DNA from: Diphasiastrum complanatum | Taxonomy: Eukaryota; Streptophyta; Lycopodiopsida; Lycopodiales; Lycopodiaceae | Reading direction: 5' to 3' | Length of the DNA stretch: 64,000 nucleotides | NCBI GenBank assembly: GCA_029204225.1 | Contig: CM055096.1 | Span: 66,750,370 to 66,814,369 of the forward strand | In this document: piece after piece, positions 44,019 through 58,597 of the stretch | How the letters are laid out: every line of letters starts with the position of its first letter | How positions within the stretch are numbered: position 1 is the stretch's first letter | The notes under the pieces: model-generated | Seen by the model: the letters and a program-made list of their open reading frames with translations, nothing else | Database searches by the model: none | Told to the model about the DNA's origin: nothing | Made by a program: the position numbers and the translations under genes

Positions 44019-45646
44019 GACTTAATGACGTCGTACATGAAATTTGCAGATATGACTCTCCCCTCTCTACTGCAATCCACGGCTCTCAAAAACTGTGTAC
44101 CCATGCAACTGGAGACCAAGATGTTGAAGATCGGCCTCCTCCTGACATCAGTCCAGCCATCGGACATGTTGCTGCATCCATATGTGGCCCAGTGGCGGCG
44201 TAGAGGCTCCATCTCTCTGGACAAGGACTCGACCCTATCTCTCAACATGTGTACGAACAACCTCCGAACCAGGGACTCTCCAGCTAGGGCTGATAGACTG
44301 TGCAAGGCGGAATGCCCTTCTGAAGGGCTCAAAATCGGTGATGGCAAAAGGTAAGTTCAGCTCGTAAATCAAACTGGCCACGGCCTGTGTGGCCTCTCTG
44401 TCCATGTGCGGCTGATGTGCGCCGCGAATGGTCTGCTGGACAAGGGCTCTACCTGGTGGGCGACGGGTGGTGGACCTCCAGCACGGTGCACCAACCGTGA
44501 CAGGAATGGACGATGACGCGACAGGCTGGGCACTAGTGGATGTATTGGCTGTATACGTGGAATGGGGAGAGTGGGATGCACTGGCAGGGATGGGTGCAGC
44601 AGCATAAGTGGGGTGCACTGGTGGAGGGGCAAGATCTGGCATGGGATACGAAAACTGCTGGCTAGGGAGATCATCCGGACGGGAAGGGAAAGAAGAAGGG
44701 ATCTCATCCACATCCTCGAAGGCCTCGTCAGTAGCATCCTGGGCCTGCTCGGGTGGCGGAGAATCCATGAGAAAATCATAAACTGGGGGCGTGCGAGCAA
44801 CAGGACGTGGTGGTGGAACCGCAGTGGCAACTGGCGGACGTGATGGGACGGGATCCACCGGAATGGGTGCAGATGGGGGTGCGTGTGGCGGAACTGTCTG
44901 AGGGGGATGAGGGGCAATGGGACGGGACGAGGATGCACTCCCTCTCCTCGTGCGTGCCAGCCAAGCAGGCAGCAACTCTGGGTCAGCCACATAAGGAGCG
45001 GTGCAAAACCGGAGAACGCCCTCCGAAATGGTGTTCTCCCCTGCCACAAGACATGGCCCGTAGGTGTCCAGTAGTCGCTGCCTGTCAGGGACAGACATGC
45101 TACCACAAGGGGCAGCAATTAAGGTGCCACCATTTTTGGCGCGTGCACCGAGCAGGTGGCCTTTAAGGCGAGTGAGGGACGCAGCAAATTCGACGAGGCA
45201 AGTATCGGCAACGCACGATCTTCTGACCGGTCTTGTTGCTCTTGTCGGCAACCCGCCTGACAATGTCTACCTCGTACCACAGACCGGAAAGGTCGGATTG
45301 AACAATTGCGATGGAGAAAACTAGGGAAAAAATGCAGATGAAGCTAAAGCTGGAAGGATGGATTGCTGGAAAAAAAACAGTAGGGTTCACTGTTGGAGAG
45401 ACGCTGAGAATGGGCGAAGGCAGGGCGAAGTAAGTCAGATGCAAGGCAGGGCGTTGCGTGGGCGAAGGGCAACGCAGGAGGGCGCAAAAAAATTTCTAAT
45501 GAAATGCGAGGGGGGCGGGTAGGTTTGGGTAAGAAACTTTTTAAAAAAATATTAAATACTAAATAATATTTTATATTGTGATACCGCGGTACAAGTATGG
45601 TCCCGCGGTACCGGGATCCGCGGTACCTAGTACCGTGGGACCTATG
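44019..45646 (-). mobile_element. Family 1 5' half-element, minus strand
   Basis: The 5' end CATAGGTCCCACGG (inverted, ending at 45,646), the GGTACC-rich subterminal region, the 5' UTR and exon 1 up to the DUF659 start are present. Homology stops at the word TTCATGTACGACGTCATTAA (about 44,020-44,040), where family 2 sequence begins. It shares a single ATATATAT with element C. The 3' two-thirds of the element are absent. Confidence 0.8.
44023..45308 (-). pseudogene. Family 1 transposase N-terminal fragment, minus strand
   Basis: The frame from 45,263 reads through CLVEFAASLTRLKGHLLGAR, CGSMSVPDRQRLLDTYGPC and the Pro-rich linker to HMDREATQAVASLIYELNLP. A second frame (44,347-43,775) gives MEPLRRHWATYGCSNMSDGW, then FNILVSSCMGTQFLRAVD and breaks off. 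The BED finger Cys pair is disturbed by a frameshift near 45,205 (RCRYL instead of RCRYCLVEF). It is unable to act as a transposase. Confidence 0.8.
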
Positions 45647-45654
45647 ATATATAT
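45647..45654. repeat. Single ATATATAT shared by two head-to-head elements
   Basis: The left neighbour ends CCTATG at 45,646 and the right neighbour begins CATAGG at 45,655. The 8 bp between them equal the target duplication seen around copies A and C, so the whole joint is a perfect palindrome: CCTATG-ATATATAT-CATAGG. Confidence 0.9.
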
Positions 45655-46016
45655 CATAGGTCCCGCGGTACTGGGTACCGCGGATCCCGGTACCGCGGGA
45701 CCGTACTGGTACCGCGGTACCATGATGGTACCGCGGTACCACAATATAATAATATTTTTATTATTTAATATTTTTCTAAATTTTTTTTTACCTAAACCTA
45801 CCCGCCCCCCTCGCATTTCAGCTCAAATTTTTTTGCGCCCTCCTCCGCCCTGCCATCGCTGTTGTTTTTGCCTACCTGCCTTCTAATTCCTTGCGTCGCC
45901 CTTCGCCCACGCAACGCCTTGCCTTGCATCTGACTTGCTTCGCCCATTTTCAGCGTCTCTCCAACAGTGAACCCTGCTGTTTCTTTTCCAGCAATCCATC
46001 CCTCATTTCATCTGCA

Positions 46017-49000
46017 ATGGTGCAATCCGACCTTTCCGGTCTGTGGGACGAGGTAGACATTGTCAGGCAGGTTGCCAACAAGGCCAACAAGACCGGTCAG
46101 AAGATCGTGCGCTGCCGATACTGTCTCGTCGAGTTTGCTGCATCCCTCACTTGCCTTAAAGGCCATCTGCTCGGTGCACGCGCCAAAAATGGTGCCAGCT
46201 TGAATGCTGCCCCTTGTGGCAGCATGACCGTCCCCGACAGGCAACGACTACTGGACACCTACGGGCCGCGGCTCGTGCCCCTCAGACAGTTCTGCCTCAC
46301 GCACCCCCATCTGCTCAGATTCCGGTGGATCCCGTCCCATCGTGTCCGCCAGTTGCCACTGCGGTTCCACCACCACCCACTGTTGCTCGCACTCCACCAG
46401 TCTACGACTTTCACATGGACTCTCCGCCACCCGAGCAGGCCCAGGATGCTACTGCTGGGGCCTTCGAGGATGTGGAAGAGATCCCTTCTTCCTTCCCTTC
46501 CCATCCGGATGACCTCCTCAGCCAGCAGTTTTCGTACCCCATGCCAGATGTTGCCCCTCCACCAGTGCACCCCACCTATGCTGCTGCACCCATCCCTGCC
46601 AGTGCATTCCACTCTCCCCATTCCACGTCTACAGCCGATGCATCCACCAGTGCCCAGCCTGTCGCGTCATCGTCCATTCCCGTCACGGTTGGTGCACCGT
46701 GCTGGAGGTCCACCACCCGTCGCCCACCAGGGAGAGCCCTTGTGCAGCAGACCATTCGCGGCGTGCATCAGCCGCACATGGACAGAGAGGCCACACAGGC
46801 CGTGGCCAGTCTGATTTACGAGCTGAACCTGCCCTTTGCCATCACCGACTCTGAGCCCTTCAGAAGGGCCTTCCGCCTTGCACAGTCTGTCAGCCCTAGC
46901 TGGAGAGTCCCTAGTTCCGAGGTTGTCCGCACACACATGCTGAGGAATAGGGTCGAGTCCTTGTCTAGAGAAATGGAGCCTCTGCGTCGGCACTGGGCCA
47001 CTTACGGTTGCAGCATCATGTCCGTAGCTGCACTGATGTCAGGAGGAGGCCGATCCTCAACATACTGGTCTCCAGCTGCATGGGCACACAGTTTTTGAGG
47101 GCAGTGGATTGCAGCAGGGTGGGGAGAGTCATATCTGCAGAGTTCATGTTTGATGTCATCAGGTCTTCCATCCTAGCCATAGGCCCACAGCATGTCGTCA
47201 CGGTGGTGACGGACAATGCCACGAACTGCATTCAGATGGGTGTACTCTAGAGGCCGAGTTCCCTCATATTGTTCATACCCCCTGTGCAGCCCACGGCATA
47301 GACCTTCTTATGGGGGACATTGGAGCACTTCCCTGGGTTAGAGCCATCGTCCGGGAGGCCCTCTTCCTGGTGACTTTTGTCACCAGAAAGAGGCGTGTTC
47401 TTGCCACGTTCTGGGTGTTCAGCCATCTGGACCTACGTAAGCCAGCCCCCACGCGCTTTGCATTCGACTTGGTGGTCATCGACCGTTTGATCAGGTGCAG
47501 GGCCCAGCTTCTACAGATGGTTGCCAGTGATCTTTGGGGTGCCAGTACATTTCCGCACACTGAGGATGGGGAGCACTTTTCTTCCACGGTGAGGGGAGAC
47601 CAGTTCTGGAGGGATGCACAGACATTGTCAAGACTGCTTCGACCACTCTACATTGTGCTCTGCATGGCTGACAGCGAGGGGTCGACACTTGGACTGATGT
47701 ATGAGCTCATGGACCGGATTGAACAGTTCCTGCAGCTGCCCATCTTGCAGCCAGAGAGGTAAGCGGTGCAATGTTGCAATTGACCTTTATCTTTTCAGTA
47801 CTTGCTAGTTTGTTTTTCTGTCAATGTTAAGCTTTTTCGTAATGCCCTAAACCACATGCCCCTCACCTGCAGGATGACAGAGCTGAAGTTCATATGGGAG
47901 ACGCGGTGGAACTACTTCCACAGGAGTATCCACAGCGTTGCACACATGTTGCATCCCCTCTTCCTCTCTCCGACACAGATCGCAGACAGGGAGCTCGAGG
48001 CCGATTGGCTTCAGTACATTCACAGAGTGGGTCCACACATAGGTTTGGATCCTATCAAGCTCATGGAGGAGCTCGTTGCATTTCGTTTCGGCATGGGCAC
48101 ATTCGGCCACCCGGTTGCCCTGGATCCAGAGAGGAGGCAGCTACCCATTACCTGGTGGACCATGTTCGGTAGCACATACCCATCTATACAGCGTCTTGCA
48201 CTGCGTATCCTTTCTCAGGTATGCATCTCATTTTATCCTCCATTGTTGTGTTTCGTTGAAGTTCCACCTCTGCCACAATGTGCTGAAGTATTTCAATGCA
48301 CGCACCACAGGACTGTGCTGCCTCCATGTGTGAACGTAATTGGAGCACATGGGCACTCATTCACACGAGGAGAAGAAACCGGTTGTCAGTGAGTCAGTTG
48401 GAGCGGTTGGTGTTCTGTAGCACCAACGCACGTCTCGCCAGGAGGCTTCCGACCATTACGAGCGCATTGCAGGTGATAAGCTAATCTTTCATAGCATGTT
48501 CGTTGACTCCTGGTATGTTGGTTTCATTTCTTGATAAAGTTGTCTCTCTGACATGCAAATTTTAAACCTTGCAGACGAAGATATCAGATTTGGAGCGCCA
48601 GGTTGACTTGCCTACGGACAGCACCCATCCCATGCCCGCAGATGACCTGGGCAGACAGTTGATGGCAGAGAGAGAGAGGGAGCTTGCCGAGATGAGAGAG
48701 AGAGAGCTTGGGCTTGAGCACAGAGAGCCCCCATTTTATGAGGCAGATGAGCCAGTGTCAGAGGATGAGCATGATGAGGATGAGCCTATTCGGGTTGTGT
48801 TTGCCAGACCAGAGAGGGATGAGGCAGATTATACAGGTGCAGGGCACACGCCACGGGCAGGGGTCACAGGTGCATCACGTGGCAGAGGTGGGACACATGG
48901 CACAGGTTATACCGGCAGACAGGCAGGGCACACAGGGGGGGGCAGTGGCATACCTACCTATGTCGACATGATGGAGGAGGCTCTTGATAGAGGGCAGAGT

Positions 49001-50188
49001 GGTTTAGATGCCGGTCCCGCTGATGTTTGGATGCGTGCAGCACAGAGTCATGGCCGTTACTACGACAGCACACCAGAGGAGGCACCTGATGACTTTCATT
49101 GCACAAATTGGGAGGCCATGCCGGGTCTACAGGGTGCACATGATGAGGCACAGGATGAGGCTTGGGTTGATTTAGGGGTTGGTGCACAGGATGATTCAGA
49201 GGTTGGTGCACAGGATGATTTAGAGGCTGGTGCACAGGATGAGTCCCAGAGCCCAGAGCATTTGTATTCGGATGCCCAGCTGGCCGACTTGGTTGCCACA
49301 TTGGATTCAGAGGCCCAGCAGATGCCGAGTGTCAGGGCGCACCCATCATCTCTTGCTAGCATGCCATACACAGAGTCCCAGCCAGAGCAGCCGCATGAGG
49401 TGCCTACAGTTCCTCCAGCTCCTCAGAGGGTGTATGTGCGTCGCACAGCTCCTCCAGTGCCACCGATGCCATTTAGGCCTGCAGCCCCTCCATCGCCGTC
49501 CACTTCTGCAGCACAAGGTCTCCATGGCAAGCTACCATCTGTGCCCAGGTTTTCTCTTGCAGCGCCCACATCCACAGTGGCTCCTCCAGTGGCAGCACCC
49601 ACGTCACATCCTCCTCCTTTGGCAGCACCCAGGATGTACCAGTACCGGCCACCACAGCGCCCCTTTCAGTACATATCGCCACTGTACTCGCCTCCTGCAC
49701 AGCCAGTTCCTCCACCTGCAGCAGCTCCACGGGCTCATCCTCCTCGCTCAGTTGCACAGGGAGTTCCCTCTTTTGCTTCCCTATCCCAGCCGGCCTCAGC
49801 TTGGGCCTAGCCTAGCCAGCCAGGTGATTTGCATGGGGGTGACGAGGCATTGACAGCTCCTCTTGTCCGCAAGAGACCAGGAAGGCCCAAGGGTGCACCG
49901 AACAAGAAAGGCAAGGCACAGAAACTGCCAGGGAGGAGAGGACGACCACGCAGGGCTCCAGGTACAGGTAGAGGTGCAGTATCACAGCCAGTTGGAGCAG
50001 GTGTTGTTGGTTTGGCCTGCTTGGGGGCTGATGCGAAGGCTGATTGGGAGGATGAGGATGACGAGTCTTCCCCCTCGGATACACAGCCCATGCCAGTTCC
50101 AGACAGGCAGAGATATCGGCTGCGAGAGTCAGCTCGAGGCCCTGAGTTGTCTCCAGAGCATTCGTCTGAGTCAGAGCCAGAGCATTGA
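46017..50188 (+). pseudogene. Family 1 hAT-like transposase, copy C
   Basis: Exons by comparison with A: 46,017-47,758, 47,873-48,218, 48,311-48,472 and 48,575-50,188, with the same splice borders. Relative to A, about 130 bp of the linker is missing near 46,277, and small deletions near 47,025 and 47,246 shift exon 1. Exons 2 and 3 are open (TRWNYFHRSIHSVAHMLHPL; CERNWSTWALIHTRRRNRLS). Exon 4 is open for 413 codons until CAG became TAG at 49,808. After this the frame continues into the AT-hooks (RKRPGRPKG, GRRGRPRR) and stops at 50,186. C therefore preserves the C-terminal half best. Confidence 0.85.
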
Positions 50189-50711
50189 TTGTGGCTCTGT
50201 TGTTTTAGTTTCAGTAGTTTGTCTCTAGCAGACGGTCTACCATTGTACTCAGATGATTTTTCACATTTTATACAGTGTTTGGCCTACATTATTTGCTGCA
50301 CATTGTGCGTATGTCGCTCTGTACATGTGATGCTTTATTTTATGTCGAAGAATTCTATGTGCGTGTGTGAATCCTATTTTCATTTAATTTCGTTTGAAGT
50401 GAATGCTAGCTTCACATATATGCACCTACATCATGAGCACAGCAATCACCCCTACACCTCAAACGACATTTCATAAACACATGTAATACATCTGCATTTA
50501 AAAAAATTACATACATTGCATCTTACATGACCAGGCTCGCGTTGCACAAAAAACTACTATGTATATATTCAACCGTTGTATCAGGATAACATCACATATA
50601 CTGTCATGTTTTTAAGCAGCCATCTAGTTACTTGTTGCACCATAAACTGCCGAAAACTACATAGCAACAGTTCGCCACATACGGCTGGACCTCATCTATT
50701 CTAAACATCCC

Positions 50712-51096
50712 TCACTGATCCTCCACCGACTCCTCGCCCTCGTCTGGTGCATTGTTTTGTCGCTCTTGCTCTGCCTCCCGGTTAGCCCGAGCTGCCTCTT
50801 GGTTAGCCCGACGTCTGGCCGCCCTTTCCCTAACCATGATGAGCTGCCGTCGTGTGAAATTCATTCCGATCTGCTCATCCAGATCCAGCTCGATAGCGGG
50901 GACAGGACCACAGCGGGGGCGGGTGGCTCTGGTTCCGGATTTCTCTGTCGAGTTTGTCGCAGCATCTCTCGGATATCTGCCTCTTCCAATGCCTCTCGTT
51001 GTGCCTTCGAATATCTTCCTCAAGCTTCCTCCTGGCTTCGCCCTCGGGCTTCGGTGGTATGCGCTTTGCCATCTCGATCGACCTTCTCCTCACAGC
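50712..51096 (-). pseudogene. ORF2a, copy C (frameshifted)
   Basis: The same small gene as 36,362-36,727. The frame 51,114-50,875 gives MAKRIPPKPEGEARRKLEED and IRRHNERH, then shifts after a 4-bp loss near 50,985. The frame 51,023-50,712 gives the second half with ELDLDEQIGMNFTRRQLIMV and the acidic end. Apart from this the two copies are nearly identical. Confidence 0.65.
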
Positions 51097-51709
51097 ACCC
51101 TGGTCCTTGAACACCCTCTCACAGCACCCTGGCTCTCAAACAGCCTGTCACCGGCTCTCGCTTGCTCTCTCATTGTCTATCACTAGCTCTCTCACAGCCT
51201 CTGAAAATGCCGACCACAATGGCATTGTGAGTGCCTATTTATCCCCACAACCTAATCGGCCATGTGGATCCCCATCATCCCTCCATGTGCCTCTGTACCT
51301 GCCCCCATGTGATGCTGCCCCCTGTGTTGGTCTCCCATTGGGCCCATGGTCTGCTCACCCACAATGCCCATGTGCCTCTGTACTCTGTACATGTGATGCT
51401 ACCCCCCTGTGTTGGTCTCCCATTGGCCCCTCGCTCTGCTCACTCGCAGTGCCCATATGCCACTGCAACAGTCCCCTGCATCATGTACTGTACCCTCTTT
51501 TTTTACACCCTAAACCCCCTTTTTTTACTTTTTTTTGTCCTTTTTTTGGTAGTTAATATGCAAAAATTAAATATTAAAAATATTAAAAAATAAAAAAATA
51601 TTAAAAATGGTACCGCCCTGGTACCGCGGATCCCAGGGCGGTACCGTACCGGCGGTACCACTGATATCGTACCGACGGTACCATACCAGTGGTACCACGA
51701 GGTACTATG

Positions 51710-51711
51710 AT

Positions 51712-51756
<45 letters not shown>
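51710..51756. repeat. (TA)n tract between C and D
   Basis: Alternating TA (one phase break) joins the right end of C to the AAGGAAGTGGA left end of D, exactly as between A and B at 37,379-37,390. Confidence 0.9.
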
Positions 51757-52190
51757 AAGGAAGTGGAGGCTGGACGCAGCCTCAGGGGTGCGTCCGCGTC
51801 CGGACGCGTCCCTCATTTTCCAAAAAAAAAATTTCAAAAAAACAAAAAATACAGGCACTTGCCCTCGCTGTCCCACATCCCCAAAGTGAAATAAAAACAA
51901 TTTATGACCCCTGCCCCCCCCCCGGGGAATTAATTATCAGAGGGTGTCTGGCACCCACCTGTCCTAAAAAATAGGAAGCGGGGGCTGGACGCAGCCTCAG
52001 GGGTGCGTCCGCGTCCGGACGCGTCCCCCATTTTCAAAAAAAAAAATTCCAAAGAAAAAAACAAAATACAGGCACTTGCCCTCGCTGTCCCACATCCCCA
52101 AAGCAAAATAAAAACAATTTATGACCCTTGCCCCCCCCCGGAATTAATTATCAGAGGGTGTCTGGCACCCACCTGTCCCCTCCTGTTAAA
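51757..52190. repeat. Tandem duplication of D left end, about 215-bp unit
   Basis: Two units start (A)AGGAAGYGG at 51,757 and 51,972. Both contain GGCTGGACGCAGCCTCAGGG, then GTGCGTCCGCGTCCGGACGC, poly(A), CAGGCACTTGCCCTCGCTGT and AATTAATTATCAGAGGGTGT. Copy B has a single unit (37,391-37,600). Confidence 0.9.
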
Positions 52191-52534
52191 AAAATAGGAA
52201 AATGGTACCCCAAAAAATTTGCAACAAACCTAACCACTGCCCCCATGCCTCCCATGTCTGATATCTACGGAATCGGACACGAAAGAGCAACAATTTATAT
52301 TTTTTGAGTCTCCAAAACTCTGTCTCGTGCCCTCGCTATCTCTCTCTCTCTGACCAATCTATATTATAATAGTATATAAATACAGGTAAACGATGCGCTC
52401 CCCGGATGAACCTCAACAACTTACTAATTACTTATGCTCCACAGTGTCATTCAACACAGGGAAGTTCAAGACCTACACAGTACCATGGCCTATGTGATGA
52501 GATAGGTTTAGGGTTTTGGGAGGTACAACGTCAC

Positions 52535-52795
52535 ATGGGCAACTAATCGGGGCAGGTCCTGGAAGCTGTTCGCCGGCACAACGAACAGAAGCAAGAAGCA
52601 GAATTTCACGAGATCCAGCAAGAGATAATGGCACGACTACCGGAGCTGCAGCCACGTGCCCTGCGACTCTCGGACCAGCAAACCCCTACCCCAGCTGGCG
52701 AGGGCGAGGAAACGCAGCAAATTGGAATTAACTTCACTGCAGAACAGCTGGCCATGGTCCGGGAAAGGGTCCTTTTTTGTCAGGCCAGCCAGTAG
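52535..52795 (+). pseudogene. ORF2b, family 2 small gene, copy D
   Basis: From ATG at 52,535 the frame reads MGN, TAA (52,544), then SGQVLEAVRRHNEQKQEAEF, EIQQEIMARLPELQPRAL, TPAGEGEETQ, QIGINFTAEQLAMVRERVLF and stop at 52,793. Only the early stop, probably a former Gln codon, interrupts 86 codons. It is convergent to the D transposase. RRHNE, QIG-NFT--QL-MVRER and the final A(N/S)Q match ORF2a of family 1. Function unknown. Confidence 0.6.
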
Positions 52796-54262
<1,467 letters not shown>

Positions 54263-54421
54263 TTGCACAGAGCAAACCATTTCTAACTAACCATTCAAAT
54301 TTCATAGAGCTAACCATTTGTAAGCAATCATGATAAACTAGCCATGACACGAATAAACTGTAAAAAAATATATACATCTCATTTGATGCCAGTATACATG
54401 ATAGTCTGTGTGTATCGATAT

Positions 54422-57117
<2,696 letters not shown>

Positions 57118-57361
57118 GAAGCACGCAAATCTAATATCTCTCTCTCTCTCTTCTCCTAAACCCCAAACCCAAGCACGCAGACCCTAAACCCTAAACTCAC
57201 ACACACACCATGTCTCGTACACGTGCGCACACACAAATCCTCTTTCTCTCTGTCTCTTCCTCTCTCTCTCTCACACACAAATCACCACACACACACATCT
57301 GTGCATACACGAATCAACTAACCCAAACACACATAAATCATCACACACACACAGAACTCAT

Positions 57362-57388
57362 CACACACACACACACACACACACCATA

Positions 57389-57478
<90 letters not shown>
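57362..57478. repeat. Second microsatellite block (AC)n, (CT)n in D
   Basis: An (AC) run at 57,362-57,384 is followed by about 44 CT units (57,391-57,478). Between the two blocks (57,118-57,361) lie CT/CA-rich DNA and ACCCTAAACCCTAAAC, a telomere-type/telo-box motif near 57,178. The region is probably the promoter side of the family 2 transposase. Confidence 0.9.
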
Positions 57479-57480
<2 letters not shown>

Positions 57481-57579
57481 GCCCTGTTTCTCTCCTCTCT
57501 CTCTCCTTCTTGGGCTTCTCGAGCTTCTGCGGACTGTTACGCTGCCCGCGCGACCTTTTTCTTTTTCTTTTTTTTAAAA

Positions 57580-57749
57580 ACGCGTCTGGGGCCCGGACGC
57601 GTTCTGGGCCTCGGATGCGTCCGCGTCCGGACGTTGGACGCGTCCAGAAAAAAATTTCAAATTTTTTTTGGGACGCGAGGGTCAGAAGCGTCCGGGTCCG
57701 GGAGTCGGACGCGGACGTGAAAAGCCCGCATCCGGCCCGGACCCTCATG

Positions 57750-57753
<4 letters not shown>
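57580..57753. mobile_element. GC-rich right terminus of family 2 (copy D)
   Basis: Dense GGACGCG/CGCGTCC words end in GGCCCGGACCCTCATGTCC next to (TA)n. Related termini stand at 30,758-30,910 and 62,232-62,318. Confidence 0.6.
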
Positions 57754-57799
<46 letters not shown>

Positions 57800-57801
<2 letters not shown>

Positions 57802-58427
57802 TAGTTGCACAGAATCGCGTTTCTGGGAGGAGCCGTTTCGGAAACCGCGTTTCTGAGAAACGCGTTTCTCCTCCCATAATCGCAAAAAAAATAAAAAAAA
57901 TAAAAACTGTTTTTTGGAAAAATAGCTTATGGCTGAAATTTTTTCACATGATCAATGGTCAAACCAGCGTTTTGCCTCTCAGAAGTGCAGTAGATGAGGC
58001 ACAAATAGATCTTATTTTCGATAGCTATTTGGTTGTTATTTGCTCTGGTTTTCAATTCGGGGGGCGCCCCCCGAGAAACAGGGGTCCAGGGGGCGGTAGC
58101 CCCCCGGTGGGGGGTTTGGGGGGCAACTTACTGGGACCATCTGTGATCATAACAGACAGGCTAGAGGTTGGTTTTAAATTTTTATCCTTGACGGAACCCA
58201 ACATGGATTAATGCACTTGAACTGGACCATCCTGCACCAGAAACAATCGACAAACTACACAGTTTTAATGCTCTTAATTAGAGCTTTCATCTGATACCCA
58301 TATTGCCCATAAAAAAACCAAAATAAAAATATATAAAAAAAACGTTTCTGGAATTTTTTTTAAATTTCAGAAACGTGTTTTCGAACCGCGATTCTGAAAC
58401 GTGTTTCAGAAACACAGTGCATCTATG
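57800..58427. mobile_element. 628-bp non-autonomous hAT-like element
   Basis: The ends are CATAGTTGCACAG and, inverted, CATAGATGCACTG. Flanks are ATATATAT (57,792-57,799) and ATCTATAT (58,428-58,435), an 8-bp duplication with one mismatch. The CATAG start is shared with family 1, but the interior is unrelated. It has subterminal GTTTCTGAGAAAC-type repeats and a G-rich core with a CGGGGGGCGCCCCCCG palindrome near 58,060. There is no transposase gene; the 233-codon frame across it is not protein-like. Confidence 0.7.
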
Positions 58428-58438
58428 ATCTATATATC

Positions 58439-58597
58439 TAAGGAAGCGGATGGTGAGTCCGAACGCGCGTCCAGGTCCGCGTCCCGGACGCGCGTCCCCT
58501 TTTTTCTTTTTTGATTTTTTTAGTATTATTTAGGCTTTAAAAAATTAAAATAAAGAAAAAAGAAAAAATGGACGCGTCCGACCCCGCGTTTGAGGGG
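58439..58597. mobile_element. Family 2 left-end fragment
   Basis: AAGGAAGCGGATGG directly after a TA tract, then CGCGTCC-type GC-rich sequence and poly(A/T), matches the left end of B (37,391). It is joined without a spacer to the truncated family 1 copy F. Confidence 0.6.

Larger units (their letters stand above)
45655..51709 (+). mobile_element. hAT-like element, family 1, copy C (6,055 bp)
   Basis: It begins CATAGGTCCCGCGG and ends CTATG at 51,709, with ATATATAT on each side (45,647-45,654; 51,710-51,717). Subterminal GGTACCGCGGTACC palindromes lie at 45,708-45,721 and 45,727-45,740. The gene layout is the same as in A: transposase (+) and ORF2a (-). It is collinear and highly similar to A except for small deletions. 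Confidence 0.85.

Noticed and set aside
57170-57200. ACCCTAAACCCTAAAC as an interstitial telomere
   Set aside because: Only two units; more simply a telo-box-like motif or chance in CT/CA-rich DNA. The same applies near 5,838 and 38,850.
57510-58211. 233-codon ORF spanning the end of D and the 628-bp element
   Set aside because: It crosses two element boundaries and a (TA)n tract (IYIYIY), so it is not a gene.
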